A stretch of DNA of 64,000 nucleotides, taken from positions 38,984-102,983 of the forward strand of contig JAFUVQ010000005.1 in assembly GCA_017477505.1 (NCBI GenBank), given 5' to 3'. Numbering within the stretch: position 1 is the first letter of the stretch; each line of letters opens with the position of its first letter. Made by a program: the position numbers and the translations under genes. The notes beneath the pieces were generated by a model that was not told where the DNA came from, searched no databases, and saw only the letters and a list, made by a program, of their open reading frames with translations. Source of the DNA: Eubacterium sp. (GTDB lineage Bacteria > Bacillota > Clostridia > Lachnospirales > Lachnospiraceae). Positions 25,968 through 35,900 of the stretch are shown here, piece after piece.

Positions 25968-28553
25968 ATGATTCGAAGGGTAATGAATATGCTTACTTAT
26001 AGTACACTTGCAAAAAAATATCTTATGATAAATAAAAGAAGAAGTGTTTTCACTATAGTCGGAGTGGCTTTTGTGACTGCATTTCTTTTTATTGTGTTAA
26101 ACGGAATCATCAATATAACTCTTCAGGTAAGAGAACATACTCGACAGGATGAAGGGGATTATGAGGTGGTATTCTATGAGATGACTCCTGAAACCATGGA
26201 GGAGATGGTAAATGATCCGCGTATCGTAAGTGCATACATAGGAACGGAGTTTGATAGAAACTCAGAAACCGAATACCCGAATGCGCTTCATGTAAATGTA
26301 AGGCATCCATATTTCTTAAAGCTTGTTCTTAAGAGCCTGGAGAAAGATTACGGTGTTAAGGGTGAGATGAATGAACTGGTTTCGTGGACTTATCTTCAGG
26401 ACTCGGATGGAGGAGTCTATATTGTTATCATGTTTATTATCCTGTTCACCTATATCTTCACTATCATTGGTGTAGGCGTTATCAAGAATTCTATAGAATT
26501 ATCGAATCTGGAGCAGATCAGGGATTACGGTAATCTCAGATGCATAGGGGCAACGAAGAAGGAGATAGAAAGAATTATATTCTGCGAAGGGCTCTACCTG
26601 GAAGGTGCAGGTATCATCCTTGGCTCTGTCATAGGTTATCCTCTTTATATCATAGTGGCTCTTAATGTATCGCTTTCGGAAATCTTCAATGACACTACCA
26701 CTAGACTGAGCCTTTCATTTCATATAGTTCCTGTGATAATCATATTTCTGGTTTTCCTGTTTGATCTCTATTTCACAATGAAGTCGAGTGCGAAGCATAT
26801 AGCGAAGATTTCGCCGGTCAGCGCCATAAAGGGCGAGTTCAGGATAAAGAAAGAAAAGTATAAGAAGAGACATTCCGGTTTATTTGGACTTATATTTGGA
26901 GTGGAAGGTGATTATGCATATAAAAATGTAATGCGTAATAAAGGCCGTTTCATAAAGACTATATGTGCCATGGCACTTGGACTTGCTGCTATAACTTTTT
27001 TCGGTAGCTTTGTGGGAATGCTTTTTTCTTTAAAAAATGATTCTGAAAATTATTTCGGATATTATAGGTTTGGAATCGAGGTTGAGAATAGCCCGACTTT
27101 TACGGTTGAAGAGATGAAAGCATCATTGCCGGAGGCGGAAGTATTAAAAAGAATAAGTCTTTCTAAGGAAATACAGGATTACACCTATTCATATACGGCA
27201 GATGTTTATGCAGCGGAAGATATCTTTATGAAGGATCGTATGATTGATGGAAGCAAGTCATATGCCTATGGAGAATATATAAGAGCATGTGTCGATGAGG
27301 TTGATACGTCCGATCCGATACCGGAGTTTGATTCATTGGTTGAAGTAAGTGATAAGGGTACAGATAAGGATACAGAATATAAGAGATTCGGAATAGGTGA
27401 TATAGAAGCAAATCATCTCGAATTCGTGGGATATTCCGGTGCTGAATATGCCAGATTGGAGGACAGACTTGTTGAAGGAAGCCTGTCGCTTTCAGAAGAT
27501 GGAATTGCAGTTGTAAAAGGTGGTTATTCATTTCTCAATACTGAAATCGGTTTAGAATATGCTCATATGGATTTTGCGGATATAAAGATAGGAGATACTA
27601 TAGAGGTGGTCGACCCTGTGCTTCTAAGGGAAAGATGTCTTGATAAGCTCGAAAAATCCATGCGGGATTATGAGGAAGGCGTAGCTAAGCTTACTTCTGA
27701 AGAAATTAAGGGTTTTGAAGAAGATATAGATGGGATGAGAGAAAAGGGACTTGGCTATTTCAATCCGGATTCCGAACCGAATGATTTTTCTCATAGAGCT
27801 ATGATCATATCCGAAGCAAGACGGGAGCTTATGGCTGAAGGAAAAACCAGAAGTTTTAAGGTAGAGGGGATTCTGGATGGTGATCCTAATGTTGATGATA
27901 GCCTGGAATTCATACTCCCGCTTGATAGATATCTTGATTTCATGGGTTATACAAAGGAAGACTGGAATGGAATTAACTATGTGTTAAAGAATCATCTTTT
28001 CATTGATGATGAGATAGATGAAGAATTACAAAACTTAGAGGAGCAGTTCTATGGTATTGATTCCATCGATACATCAATGCCGAATTGTAGTATGAAGGGA
28101 ATGATGTATATAGAAATATGCCGGATTATCAAACCTTTGTCGGAAGCTCTGATACTTATCGCCTTCATAATATTTGTAATCGTCATGATCAATTGTATTA
28201 ATATAGCCAACACATCTGCTGCGAGTCTTCATATGAGACGTAAGGAATTCGCCCAACTCAAGGCTATGGGTATGACAGACAAGGGGCTTACCAAGGCGGT
28301 AATACTCGAAGGTATTCTGGCACTTATATTTGCAACGATTATAGGAGTTGTCGTGGGTATGGGATTGGTTATGTTATTGGACAAATTGTTATTCTCGATT
28401 TTTGTCATTGTCGAAGGAATGCTTAAGTTTCCCTGGTTTGCGGTGATACTGGGATTTGTCCTGTCCGGATTGGTCCTTGTTGGTTCACTGTATATACCAC
28501 TAAGGAACATGAAGAAATCCCTTCAGGCAGAATTGACACTCTCGGGAGAATGA
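25968..28553 (+). CDS. Large FtsX-type ABC exporter permease
   Basis: Membrane permease (861 aa) of the MacB/FtsX/BceB-like superfamily. A first membrane helix (~25-47) is followed by an external region, a helix group (~150-285), a second anchor (~330-352), a large external domain (~355-690) and a C-terminal three-helix FtsX domain (~700-850). The latter includes MRRKEFAQLKAMGMTDKGLTK, the coupling motif seen earlier as EQIRDYGNLRCIGATKKEIE. The ATG at 25989 (MLTYSTLAKKYL) is a good alternative start because AAGGG lies 8 nt upstream. It heads an operon with an ATPase, a CARDB-like protein and a second permease. Confidence 0.9.
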   Translation: MIRRVMNMLTYSTLAKKYLMINKRRSVFTIVGVAFVTAFLFIVLNGIINITLQVREHTRQDEGDYEVVFYEMTPETMEEMVNDPRIVSAYIGTEFDRNSETEYPNALHVNVRHPYFLKLVLKSLEKDYGVKGEMNELVSWTYLQDSDGGVYIVIMFIILFTYIFTIIGVGVIKNSIELSNLEQIRDYGNLRCIGATKKEIERIIFCEGLYLEGAGIILGSVIGYPLYIIVALNVSLSEIFNDTTTRLSLSFHIVPVIIIFLVFLFDLYFTMKSSAKHIAKISPVSAIKGEFRIKKEKYKKRHSGLFGLIFGVEGDYAYKNVMRNKGRFIKTICAMALGLAAITFFGSFVGMLFSLKNDSENYFGYYRFGIEVENSPTFTVEEMKASLPEAEVLKRISLSKEIQDYTYSYTADVYAAEDIFMKDRMIDGSKSYAYGEYIRACVDEVDTSDPIPEFDSLVEVSDKGTDKDTEYKRFGIGDIEANHLEFVGYSGAEYARLEDRLVEGSLSLSEDGIAVVKGGYSFLNTEIGLEYAHMDFADIKIGDTIEVVDPVLLRERCLDKLEKSMRDYEEGVAKLTSEEIKGFEEDIDGMREKGLGYFNPDSEPNDFSHRAMIISEARRELMAEGKTRSFKVEGILDGDPNVDDSLEFILPLDRYLDFMGYTKEDWNGINYVLKNHLFIDDEIDEELQNLEEQFYGIDSIDTSMPNCSMKGMMYIEICRIIKPLSEALILIAFIIFVIVMINCINIANTSAASLHMRRKEFAQLKAMGMTDKGLTKAVILEGILALIFATIIGVVVGMGLVMLLDKLLFSIFVIVEGMLKFPWFAVILGFVLSGLVLVGSLYIPLRNMKKSLQAELTLSGE

Positions 28554-28631
28554 TGATGCTTCTGAGCCGTATTACATGAGAGTATAGGTGCTTGATGCAG
28601 AAAAAGTTAGATTTCAAGGAGGAATCAGGTC

Positions 28632-29297
28632 GTGGATATTGTTAGACTTGAAAATGTAACGAAAATATATGGAGAAAATGAAAATAAGGTTATAGCGCTC
28701 CATAATGTAAATCTGAATATAGAGAAGGGAAGCATAGTTGCTATAGTAGGGGCGTCAGGTTCCGGTAAATCTACACTTCTTCATATCATGGGTGGAGTTG
28801 ATACACCATCCGATGGAAGGGTATTTGTAGATGATAAAGAAATTACGAAGCTTAGAGATGAACAGCTGTCGGTATTCAGAAGAAGAAAGGTCGGATTCGT
28901 ATTTCAGGCTTATCATCTGATTCCGGTCCTCACGGTAGAAGAAAATATAACCATGCCGATACTGCTTGATCACAGAAAGCCTGACAAAGAATATGTGAGG
29001 CACATCATGGATCTTCTTGGAATAGCTGACAGGCGTACGCATCTTCCGAATCAGCTTTCGGGTGGACAGCAGCAAAGATGTGCCATAGCGAGGGCACTTG
29101 CCAACAGGCCATCATTAATCCTTGCAGACGAACCGACGGGAGCTCTTGATACTGCAAACGGAAATGAAGTCATGGAGCTTCTCAAAAAGTCAGTACGTGA
29201 GCTGGGACAGACTCTGGTGCTAATAACCCATAACCTTGATCTGACCAGAGAAGCTGACAGAATCATTAAAATCAAAGATGGTGCTATAGTTGAATAA
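28632..29297 (+). CDS. ABC exporter ATPase (MacB/LolD type)
   Basis: Cytosolic ATPase (221 aa). Walker A GASGSGKST (40-48), signature LSGGQQQRCAIARAL, Walker [13 protein letters not shown] and switch His in LITHNLD are all intact. The GTG start at 28632 follows AAGGAGG. As the only ATPase in the operon it must serve both permeases (25968 and 30335). The family exports peptides, lipoproteins or antibiotics, or acts as a mechanotransmitter. A resistance or envelope-stress role is likely from its pairing with a two-component system. Confidence 0.95.
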   Translation: MDIVRLENVTKIYGENENKVIALHNVNLNIEKGSIVAIVGASGSGKSTLLHIMGGVDTPSDGRVFVDDKEITKLRDEQLSVFRRRKVGFVFQAYHLIPVLTVEENITMPILLDHRKPDKEYVRHIMDLLGIADRRTHLPNQLSGGQQQRCAIARALANRPSLILADEPTGALDTANGNEVMELLKKSVRELGQTLVLITHNLDLTREADRIIKIKDGAIVE

Positions 29298-29361
29298 AAA
29301 TGAGCTATGACTTAAATGGTCTCAACCGAAGATTAAAGATTTGATTATAGGGGAGCATGAG

Positions 29362-30306
29362 ATGAAGAAGATTAAAATGGATTTTTTATTTGTCATATTG
29401 TTGGCTGCAGGTATCATCATCGGTACATTTTCCGGTAATGTAAGAAGCTATGCTGCAAGTCAGAGGGTGATGCTCAGTGATTATAAGCTGAGCAGTGAGA
29501 AGATATATCCGGGCGATACATTTAAGATTACATTTACCCTTAAGAATACTTCTAAATATGCAGTGAATAATATAAAGGTTACTGTTTCAAGTGAGGACGG
29601 CAGTATACTTCCGGATGGTAATGCCGGGACGATATTCATAGATAAGATAGACAAAGAAAGTGAGTCTACGCAGGATATAAGTCTAAAGGCGGGAGTGAAT
29701 CTTACAGATAAATCCTACAAGCTGAACATTAAGACGGAATATGAGGGGAGTTACGGCACTCCGTATGAGGTGACGGATTCAGTGTATGTTCCCATCACAC
29801 TTAAGCAGGGCATAATGATATCCGATCTTTATATCGCCGAAGAGGAGATAAGGCTCGGAGACAATATAGAAATCCTTGCGTCGGTAAATAATACAGGGGC
29901 TACAACTCTTTATAATGTAACGGCGACGGTGAGCGGCTCCAATATTTCTAAGCAGCAGTGCTTTGTAGGAAATGTAGCAGCGGGAAAAACCGGCTCTGTG
30001 GACATAATCACGAAAACAACTGCGCTTTATATGAAAACAAGAAATGATAATAAGATTGTTATCACCTATGAAGACAGAGAGGGCAATCGTTATGAGGAGA
30101 AGATGAAGATTACCTCCGGAGGCGAAGAGGGAACTATAAATGTAATGGAAGTGAATTATGCCGATATCATTGAAGTCAAGAAGGATGACAGAAATCCAAA
30201 CAGAGCAGCTGTGAGTATAGTGCTGGGACTCGGAATTGTCATCGTTATAGTCGTGATAATCATAGAGAGAAGAAAGAAAAAGAAAGAACTTCTGGATGAG
30301 TTTTAG
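29362..30306 (+). CDS. Secreted, membrane-anchored CARDB-like protein
   Basis: Envelope protein (314 aa) with an N-terminal signal/anchor helix, two tandem Ig-like segments of the CARDB/COG1361 type (~35-145 and ~150-255; both begin with a strand then GD.F/I, and contain a LKNT or VNNT turn). A C-terminal transmembrane helix (~283-303) and a Lys/Arg-rich cytosolic tail follow. The ATG at 29362 has GGGGAG six nt upstream; a TTG further out is less likely. Between the ATPase and second permease, it is probably an adaptor holding the exporter to the outer side of the membrane. No enzymatic motif was seen. Confidence 0.75.
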   Translation: MKKIKMDFLFVILLAAGIIIGTFSGNVRSYAASQRVMLSDYKLSSEKIYPGDTFKITFTLKNTSKYAVNNIKVTVSSEDGSILPDGNAGTIFIDKIDKESESTQDISLKAGVNLTDKSYKLNIKTEYEGSYGTPYEVTDSVYVPITLKQGIMISDLYIAEEEIRLGDNIEILASVNNTGATTLYNVTATVSGSNISKQQCFVGNVAAGKTGSVDIITKTTALYMKTRNDNKIVITYEDREGNRYEEKMKITSGGEEGTINVMEVNYADIIEVKKDDRNPNRAAVSIVLGLGIVIVIVVIIIERRKKKKELLDEF

Positions 30307-30334
30307 TGTTGTTTATATGTGATGAGGGAGAGTT

Positions 30335-31714
30335 ATGAGCTGGATACTTAAAATGTCCTTTTCAAATATGAAGAAGAGAAGAACGAGAACTTTTCTGACC
30401 ATACTGGGTGTTGTCATAGGGACTGTATCTATAGTATCCATGATATCGGTGGGCATGGGGTATTCCAGGTCCGTGATGGCTGAGATTGTGAAACAGGGCA
30501 ATCCTACGGAGATAAGAGTCTATGATAATGCAGGAACAAACAGGGTTGAAAGAAAGGACAGAAAGATCACTGAAAAGACGATAGGGAAGATAGAAGAACT
30601 CGAGGGTGTAAAAAATGTATATCCGGTTATATCCGTTGAAGGTTCTCTTAAGCTTGGCAAATATGAAACCTATACGACTATCATGGGGGTGCCTCAGGAA
30701 TATCTTGAAACAAAGATTCTTAAGGACGGAACCTATCCTGAATATGGTAAGAGTAAACCGGATCTCGTGACGGGACAGGGGATATCCTATATTCTTTTTA
30801 ACAGCCATAGCGGAGTCAGTTATCATGACAGTAAGGTGGGCGACGATACATTTACAAATAAGAAAGTGGACTTTATATATTATAATGAACCGGATACCGA
30901 GACACTCTCTGAAGCAGAGGCGGAGACTGAAACTACCGGAAATGAACAGACACAGGATATGGAGACTGATGTGGAAGGCAGTCCATCATATGAGGATTAT
31001 CTTAAAAATGTAAAGCTGAATATCGTTGGAACTACAGATAATGAATATGATTATTATATATATACGGAAATAGAGAGTCTCAAGAAATATGTCAGACGGA
31101 ACAAGGCAGGGAACAGTATTCCCGGCCAGCCCCTCGATAAGGACGGAAAGGCGATAAATGAATGGATATACAGCGGCCTTATATTAGAGGCGGAGAGCGT
31201 CGATGACGTTGACAGGATATCCAAGGCCATATCCAATCTTGGATTCAGAGCTGAGAACAATAAGGAAGGTATAAAGAGCGCTGAGAAAACGGCGGCTTCT
31301 ATAAAAGTGCTTCTGGGAATCGTGGGAATGATAGCGCTTGTCGTTGCGGTTATCGGTATAGTGAATACTATGTCTACTGCGGTTTACGACAGAATGCAGG
31401 AGATAGGAACCCTTAAACTCATAGGCTGTGACAGTGATGATATTCTGTTTATGTTTCTTTTTGAATCAGGACTTCTCGGAGCTATGGGTGGAACCATGGG
31501 CGTGATCATTTCCTTCCTGGTGAATCATTTTGTTATAGATAAAAAAGTTCCAGCAATGCTGGAACTTCCTAAAGAAATCTATGTGACTTATATGCCGTGG
31601 TGGCTTGTATGCGGAACTATTGTATTCGCAATCGTCATATCCGTCATTGCAGGACTGATCCCTGCCCGTTACGCTGCCGGGTTAAGGCCGCTGGAAGCTG
31701 CCACGACGACCTGA
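30335..31714 (+). CDS. MacB-type ABC permease
   Basis: Permease (459 aa) with the four-helix MacB layout. An N-terminal helix after KKRRTRTFLTILGVVIG, a large external MacB_PCD-like domain (~45-320) containing an acidic Glu/Thr stretch (~190-215), and three C-terminal helices with MQEIGTLKLIGCDSDDI and GLIPARYAAGLRPLEA. It ends four bases before the convergent aminotransferase gene. It likely works with the single ATPase at 28632 and the CARDB-like protein to export or sense a compound at the envelope. Confidence 0.92.
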   Translation: MSWILKMSFSNMKKRRTRTFLTILGVVIGTVSIVSMISVGMGYSRSVMAEIVKQGNPTEIRVYDNAGTNRVERKDRKITEKTIGKIEELEGVKNVYPVISVEGSLKLGKYETYTTIMGVPQEYLETKILKDGTYPEYGKSKPDLVTGQGISYILFNSHSGVSYHDSKVGDDTFTNKKVDFIYYNEPDTETLSEAEAETETTGNEQTQDMETDVEGSPSYEDYLKNVKLNIVGTTDNEYDYYIYTEIESLKKYVRRNKAGNSIPGQPLDKDGKAINEWIYSGLILEAESVDDVDRISKAISNLGFRAENNKEGIKSAEKTAASIKVLLGIVGMIALVVAVIGIVNTMSTAVYDRMQEIGTLKLIGCDSDDILFMFLFESGLLGAMGGTMGVIISFLVNHFVIDKKVPAMLELPKEIYVTYMPWWLVCGTIVFAIVISVIAGLIPARYAAGLRPLEAATTT

Positions 31715-31718
31715 TAGA

Positions 31719-32771
31719 TTATACTATCTCGAGAATTGTATTAACCATGAGGTCATTCTGTTTAGGCTTCATAAATGAAAATCTTATATATTTGTTACTA
31801 AGCCCGCGGATGTCATTGCAGTCTCTGATGATGATGCCGCGGGTTCTGCAATGGTCTGCAACGTCCTTGGCAAAAATATCATCTTTCAAAAGCTTTGCAA
31901 GCATGAAGTTTGCTTCGGGCTTGAAGAGCTTTATGGTCTTGCATGTAGACATGGCAAGATATACCAGACTTCGCTCGGTATGTATCATGGACTTTGAAGC
32001 TTCGATATAGCTCTTATCCCCGAGCATCACGGTTCCTGCCACTGCGGAGAGTGAAGCAAGGTTGTTCTTCATACCTGTGATATTGATGATCTCGATATTC
32101 TCAGGATTGCTGTGGATGGCATAAGCAAGTCTGATGCCCGGTACGGCGAAGAACTTGGAAACACTTCTCATTACAGCAATATTCTGATAATAAGCCGTGA
32201 GAGGTATGGAATTCAGAACCTCTTCATTGTCCGTGAATTCGATGTACATTTCATCTATAAGAAGGAATATGCCCAGCTCCTGACATGTCTTTGCGAGTAT
32301 CTCCATGGACTCTCTGTCTATGGACTTTGAAGTCGGATTGTTCGGGTTGCTGATTATTATCATATCAAATGAAGAATCAAGGGAATGACAAAGCTGCGCA
32401 AGGTCTATCTCATAATTATCTTCTTCTGAAAGATCAAAATATTCTATCTCGCTTCCATAGGATTTAAGAACATGTGAATACTCGATAGGACCGGGAGATA
32501 TGAGAAGAGATTTCTTCGGCATCACAAGTGCTGCGAAGAGTCTCAGTATATCGGATGAACCGTTTCCGAGAACCACATTATCCTCAGGTGCTCTGGTATA
32601 CATCGATATAGATCTCTTGAGATTGTCATAATAAACCTCAGGGTATGCCACGACAGCATCGATATTCTCCTGAATAGCTTTCTTAACGGAATCCGGAGTT
32701 CCCATAGGATTTACATTTGTATCAAAATGAACCGTCTGATATTGTTCTATTCTAAGTGTTGCTTTACTCAT
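31719..32771 (-). CDS. Class I/II PLP aminotransferase, HisC/CobD-like
   Basis: Cytosolic pyridoxal-phosphate enzyme (350 aa). The N-terminal TNVNPMGTP and the NGSSDIL phosphate region are present, with ISNPNNPTSK and the cofactor Lys in RSVSKFFAVPGIRLAYA, closing with an Arg near FSFMKP. This fits histidinol-phosphate aminotransferase or L-threonine-O-3-phosphate decarboxylase. No his or cob genes are adjacent, so the choice is open. In related Lachnospiraceae such genes can sit beside sugar nucleotidyltransferase genes, but none is seen here. Its start is shared with a 191-bp divergent region. Confidence 0.85.
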   Translation of the reverse strand: MSKATLRIEQYQTVHFDTNVNPMGTPDSVKKAIQENIDAVVAYPEVYYDNLKRSISMYTRAPEDNVVLGNGSSDILRLFAALVMPKKSLLISPGPIEYSHVLKSYGSEIEYFDLSEEDNYEIDLAQLCHSLDSSFDMIIISNPNNPTSKSIDRESMEILAKTCQELGIFLLIDEMYIEFTDNEEVLNSIPLTAYYQNIAVMRSVSKFFAVPGIRLAYAIHSNPENIEIINITGMKNNLASLSAVAGTVMLGDKSYIEASKSMIHTERSLVYLAMSTCKTIKLFKPEANFMLAKLLKDDIFAKDVADHCRTRGIIIRDCNDIRGLSNKYIRFSFMKPKQNDLMVNTILEIV

Positions 32772-32962
32772 TAAAACCTCGATTTTATCTTTTAAAAATA
32801 ATATGTTTTTGTTATAATATGCAGTGTATGTCCAAATGGACGTAACTCACGAACTATTTTACAACATCATACAGTGCATTAGCAAGTGTTTTTGCTATAT
32901 TAGAAACTGCGGTATGATTTGTTTTTGTTCAGCCATGAACAGTTTACAGTACGGGGTGGTAT
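32772..32962. promoter_or_regulatory. Divergent intergenic region (aminotransferase / three-gene cassette)
   Basis: AT-rich 191 bp that must hold promoters for both directions. A TATAAT lies near 32813-32818 on the plus strand. A GTCCA-AA-TGGAC inverted repeat (32830-32841) sits about 15 bp after it. A TATGAT near 32913 could be the -10 of the cassette. No RNA gene or ORF with a good start is seen. Confidence 0.35.
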
Positions 32963-35900
32963 ATGAAGGCAATCGTTGAACAGTATGCAAAGGGCATCTT
33001 CGATATAGACAGACCTAAGGTGCATATTTCAGAAGAATTCATAAAGAGGAATATTGAAGCAGGAACCTTCTTTGAGGGTTCATTTGTTGTGGAGAGTGAA
33101 AATGATTATCCTATAAAGGGTATGGTCTATGACAGCAGATACATACTTCGTTTTGAGACGCACAGCTTCATAAGCAGGAAATTTGAAGTCAAGTTTTCTC
33201 TTGATGCTACCTGTCTTGAGGAAGGTCAGAATTTTGCCGGACATATCTGTGTCATAACAGACGGCGGTGAGTTCAATATACCATATGATATCGATATTGT
33301 TTCGCCTTGTATCAAGTACAACGGAAAGAGAATAGACGATCTCTTTAAGTTTGCATCTCTTGCAGAGAGAAACTGGAGTGAGGCTGCAAAGCTTTTCGTG
33401 GGTGAAGAGTTCAGACGTACATTTATAGATAAGGATCCTCTTTCCAAGCAGGTTTATGAAAGCCTTCTGGAAAGCCGTTCCATCAATCAGTCCATGGAAG
33501 AATTCCTTGTGCTGGTTCATAAGAAGAGGACAGTTACTCTATCTGTGGATAAACCTAAATTTGAACTTGAGATGCCTGCCGATACAGAGGCTATCACCGT
33601 TGAGATAAGCAAGAATACCTGGGGCCATACATTTTCCGAAGTGCGAAGTGACTGTGAATTCATCATTTCCTCGAAGAAGACCATAACGGAACAGGATTTT
33701 AACGGCAATATATGCCAGCTGAAAGTATACATTTCTCCGGAGCATGTTCCGGACGGTGAGAACAGCGGAAAGCTCACTATAGAGAATATTTATCAGACAC
33801 TTTCTGTAGATATTCATCTCTCAAGGCCGAAGGCTGTGAGACCGAATACGGAGCAGAGAGCCAAGAAACAGGAATATAAACGAAACAGGATCAATATACT
33901 TCAGGCCTATCTTGATTTCAGGATGGACCGCATCGGACTTGATGAATATATAGGAGATACCGTTGAGGCTCTCCGCAATCTTAATGAGCTGGAGCCTGAA
34001 GAGGATCTCTACAGACTCGGTCTCATGCATATGAATATACTGAAGGGAGACCTTGCCAAGGTTGAGCAGGAATTCCTCAGGATTGAGGCTGATATCGACA
34101 AGAACCTTATGAGTTCGCAGCAGAAGTGCTATTACAATTATCTGAAGGCACTTATGCTGAAGGATGAGGAAACCATAGAGAAGGCGGCAACGCTTCTGAG
34201 GCGTGCCTTCCGTACGGAAGAACCTAAGATTTTCTATTTCTGGCTGCTTCTCTTCGTGGATCCTGTATATAACGATGACAAGAATGCGCTCTATCAGGAA
34301 CTTGAGAAGATGTATTATGACGGGGAGAACAGCCCTATCATATACTTCGAACAGAGTGAGATATTCAATGCCAATCCTATGATGCTGAAAAAACTCGGAG
34401 CTTTCGAGATTTCCACTATCAAATGGGGCATCAGGCATAAGTATATAACTGATGACGTCTTAAATGAGTTCGTCAAGATTGCGGGAAAGAACAAGGATTT
34501 CAATAAACAGATATTTGATATATTAAGACAGATTTATGATAAGAATCTGGCTGAGCTGAAAAGGTACGGAAACCTTGATGATGACTTTGAATCCCATTCC
34601 GGATCGGACTCTTTACTCGGCGGCATGAGTGAGCGCCTGGGAGAGGATATCGTCAGTGACTTCGATGTGGACGATGAAATGTACACCGGCGATGAGGAAC
34701 TCGACAGTCTTCTTAATGAGATAGAAGAAGACGATGAGGAAGAAGAGTCAGCCGGTGAGGCGGCTATATCCTTTGAAAAGAAGGAACGTACAGAGAAGAT
34801 CGTCAAGAAGGAAAATGAAAATGATGAGGTTCTCCGCAGTATCTGCTCAATGCTCATATCCGCAAATATGCTGGATCAGCGTTATCACAGATTCTATAAA
34901 GCGGCAGTCCTTAAGAGCTTTAAGTTCATAGGACTCAACGAATGTTATATAAGAAGCATGAACCGCTCATCCTATGAGCTTATCCCGTCCTCCGTTCTCA
35001 TGTATCTTAATTATAAGAATACTTTGAATGATGAGGAGCTTGCATATCTTTATGCAAATGTAATCTATAACAAAGCCGACAACATGAAGATATACCATGA
35101 ATATTCCCCTTCAATGGAGGATTTCATGGAGAACATGATCATAAAGGGCGAGGTAAATGATGACCTGACCGTGATCTATGATGAGTTCCTCGAACCGGAA
35201 TCCGTAAGCTCCATGTTTGCAGGCAAGCTCATAAATATCATTTTCAAGAGAAAACTTGTATGCTTCAACAAAAATGTAAGAGCGGTCATCATAAATCATG
35301 AGGAGCTTTCCGGCGAGCAGAGAGTTCCGCTTGTGAACGGAGAGGCTTACGTTGAGATTGTTTCAGAGAATGCTTCCGTAATCTTTGAAGATAATATGGG
35401 CAACCGCTATGCAGGGTCCATTCCATACAGATTTGAGAGGATAGTTGATGAGAAGGCATATATGCCTATCTGCCGTGAGTACAGTCCTAAGGACTACAGA
35501 GTCATACTTTTTGATTATCAGGCTATCAAGGAGTTTACCTACAAGAATGCGAGAGAGGTAAATGCGGCGAGAGAGGTGATCAACTGTGACAAGATATCCT
35601 ATGATTATAAGCAGAAGGCCTGCCTTAATATCATAGAATACTATCACGAGAACCTTGACAGGGATGTTCTTATAAGATACCTTGACAGGCTGGATATAGA
35701 GTATATGACTCACGCCAATACCAGGACCATCATTTCATATCTTATCGATATGAATATGTTTGATAAGGCTTTCCAGGCGGTTAAACTGTATGGCTTTAAC
35801 GAGCTGGATGTGGATGAGTTATACAGGCTTGCGGACTATGGTGTTAAGGCCTCCGAAGGTTTCCTGAATGAAGACCTTATGTCCATCTGCCTCAATATAT

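Noticed and set aside
31719-32771. Assigning the aminotransferase firmly as hisC
   Set aside because: No histidine genes are adjacent and CobD-type decarboxylases share the same motifs, so no gene symbol is given.
32830-32841. GTCCA-AA-TGGAC as a LexA/SOS box
   Set aside because: It does not match the Gram-positive CGAAC-N4-GTTCG consensus.
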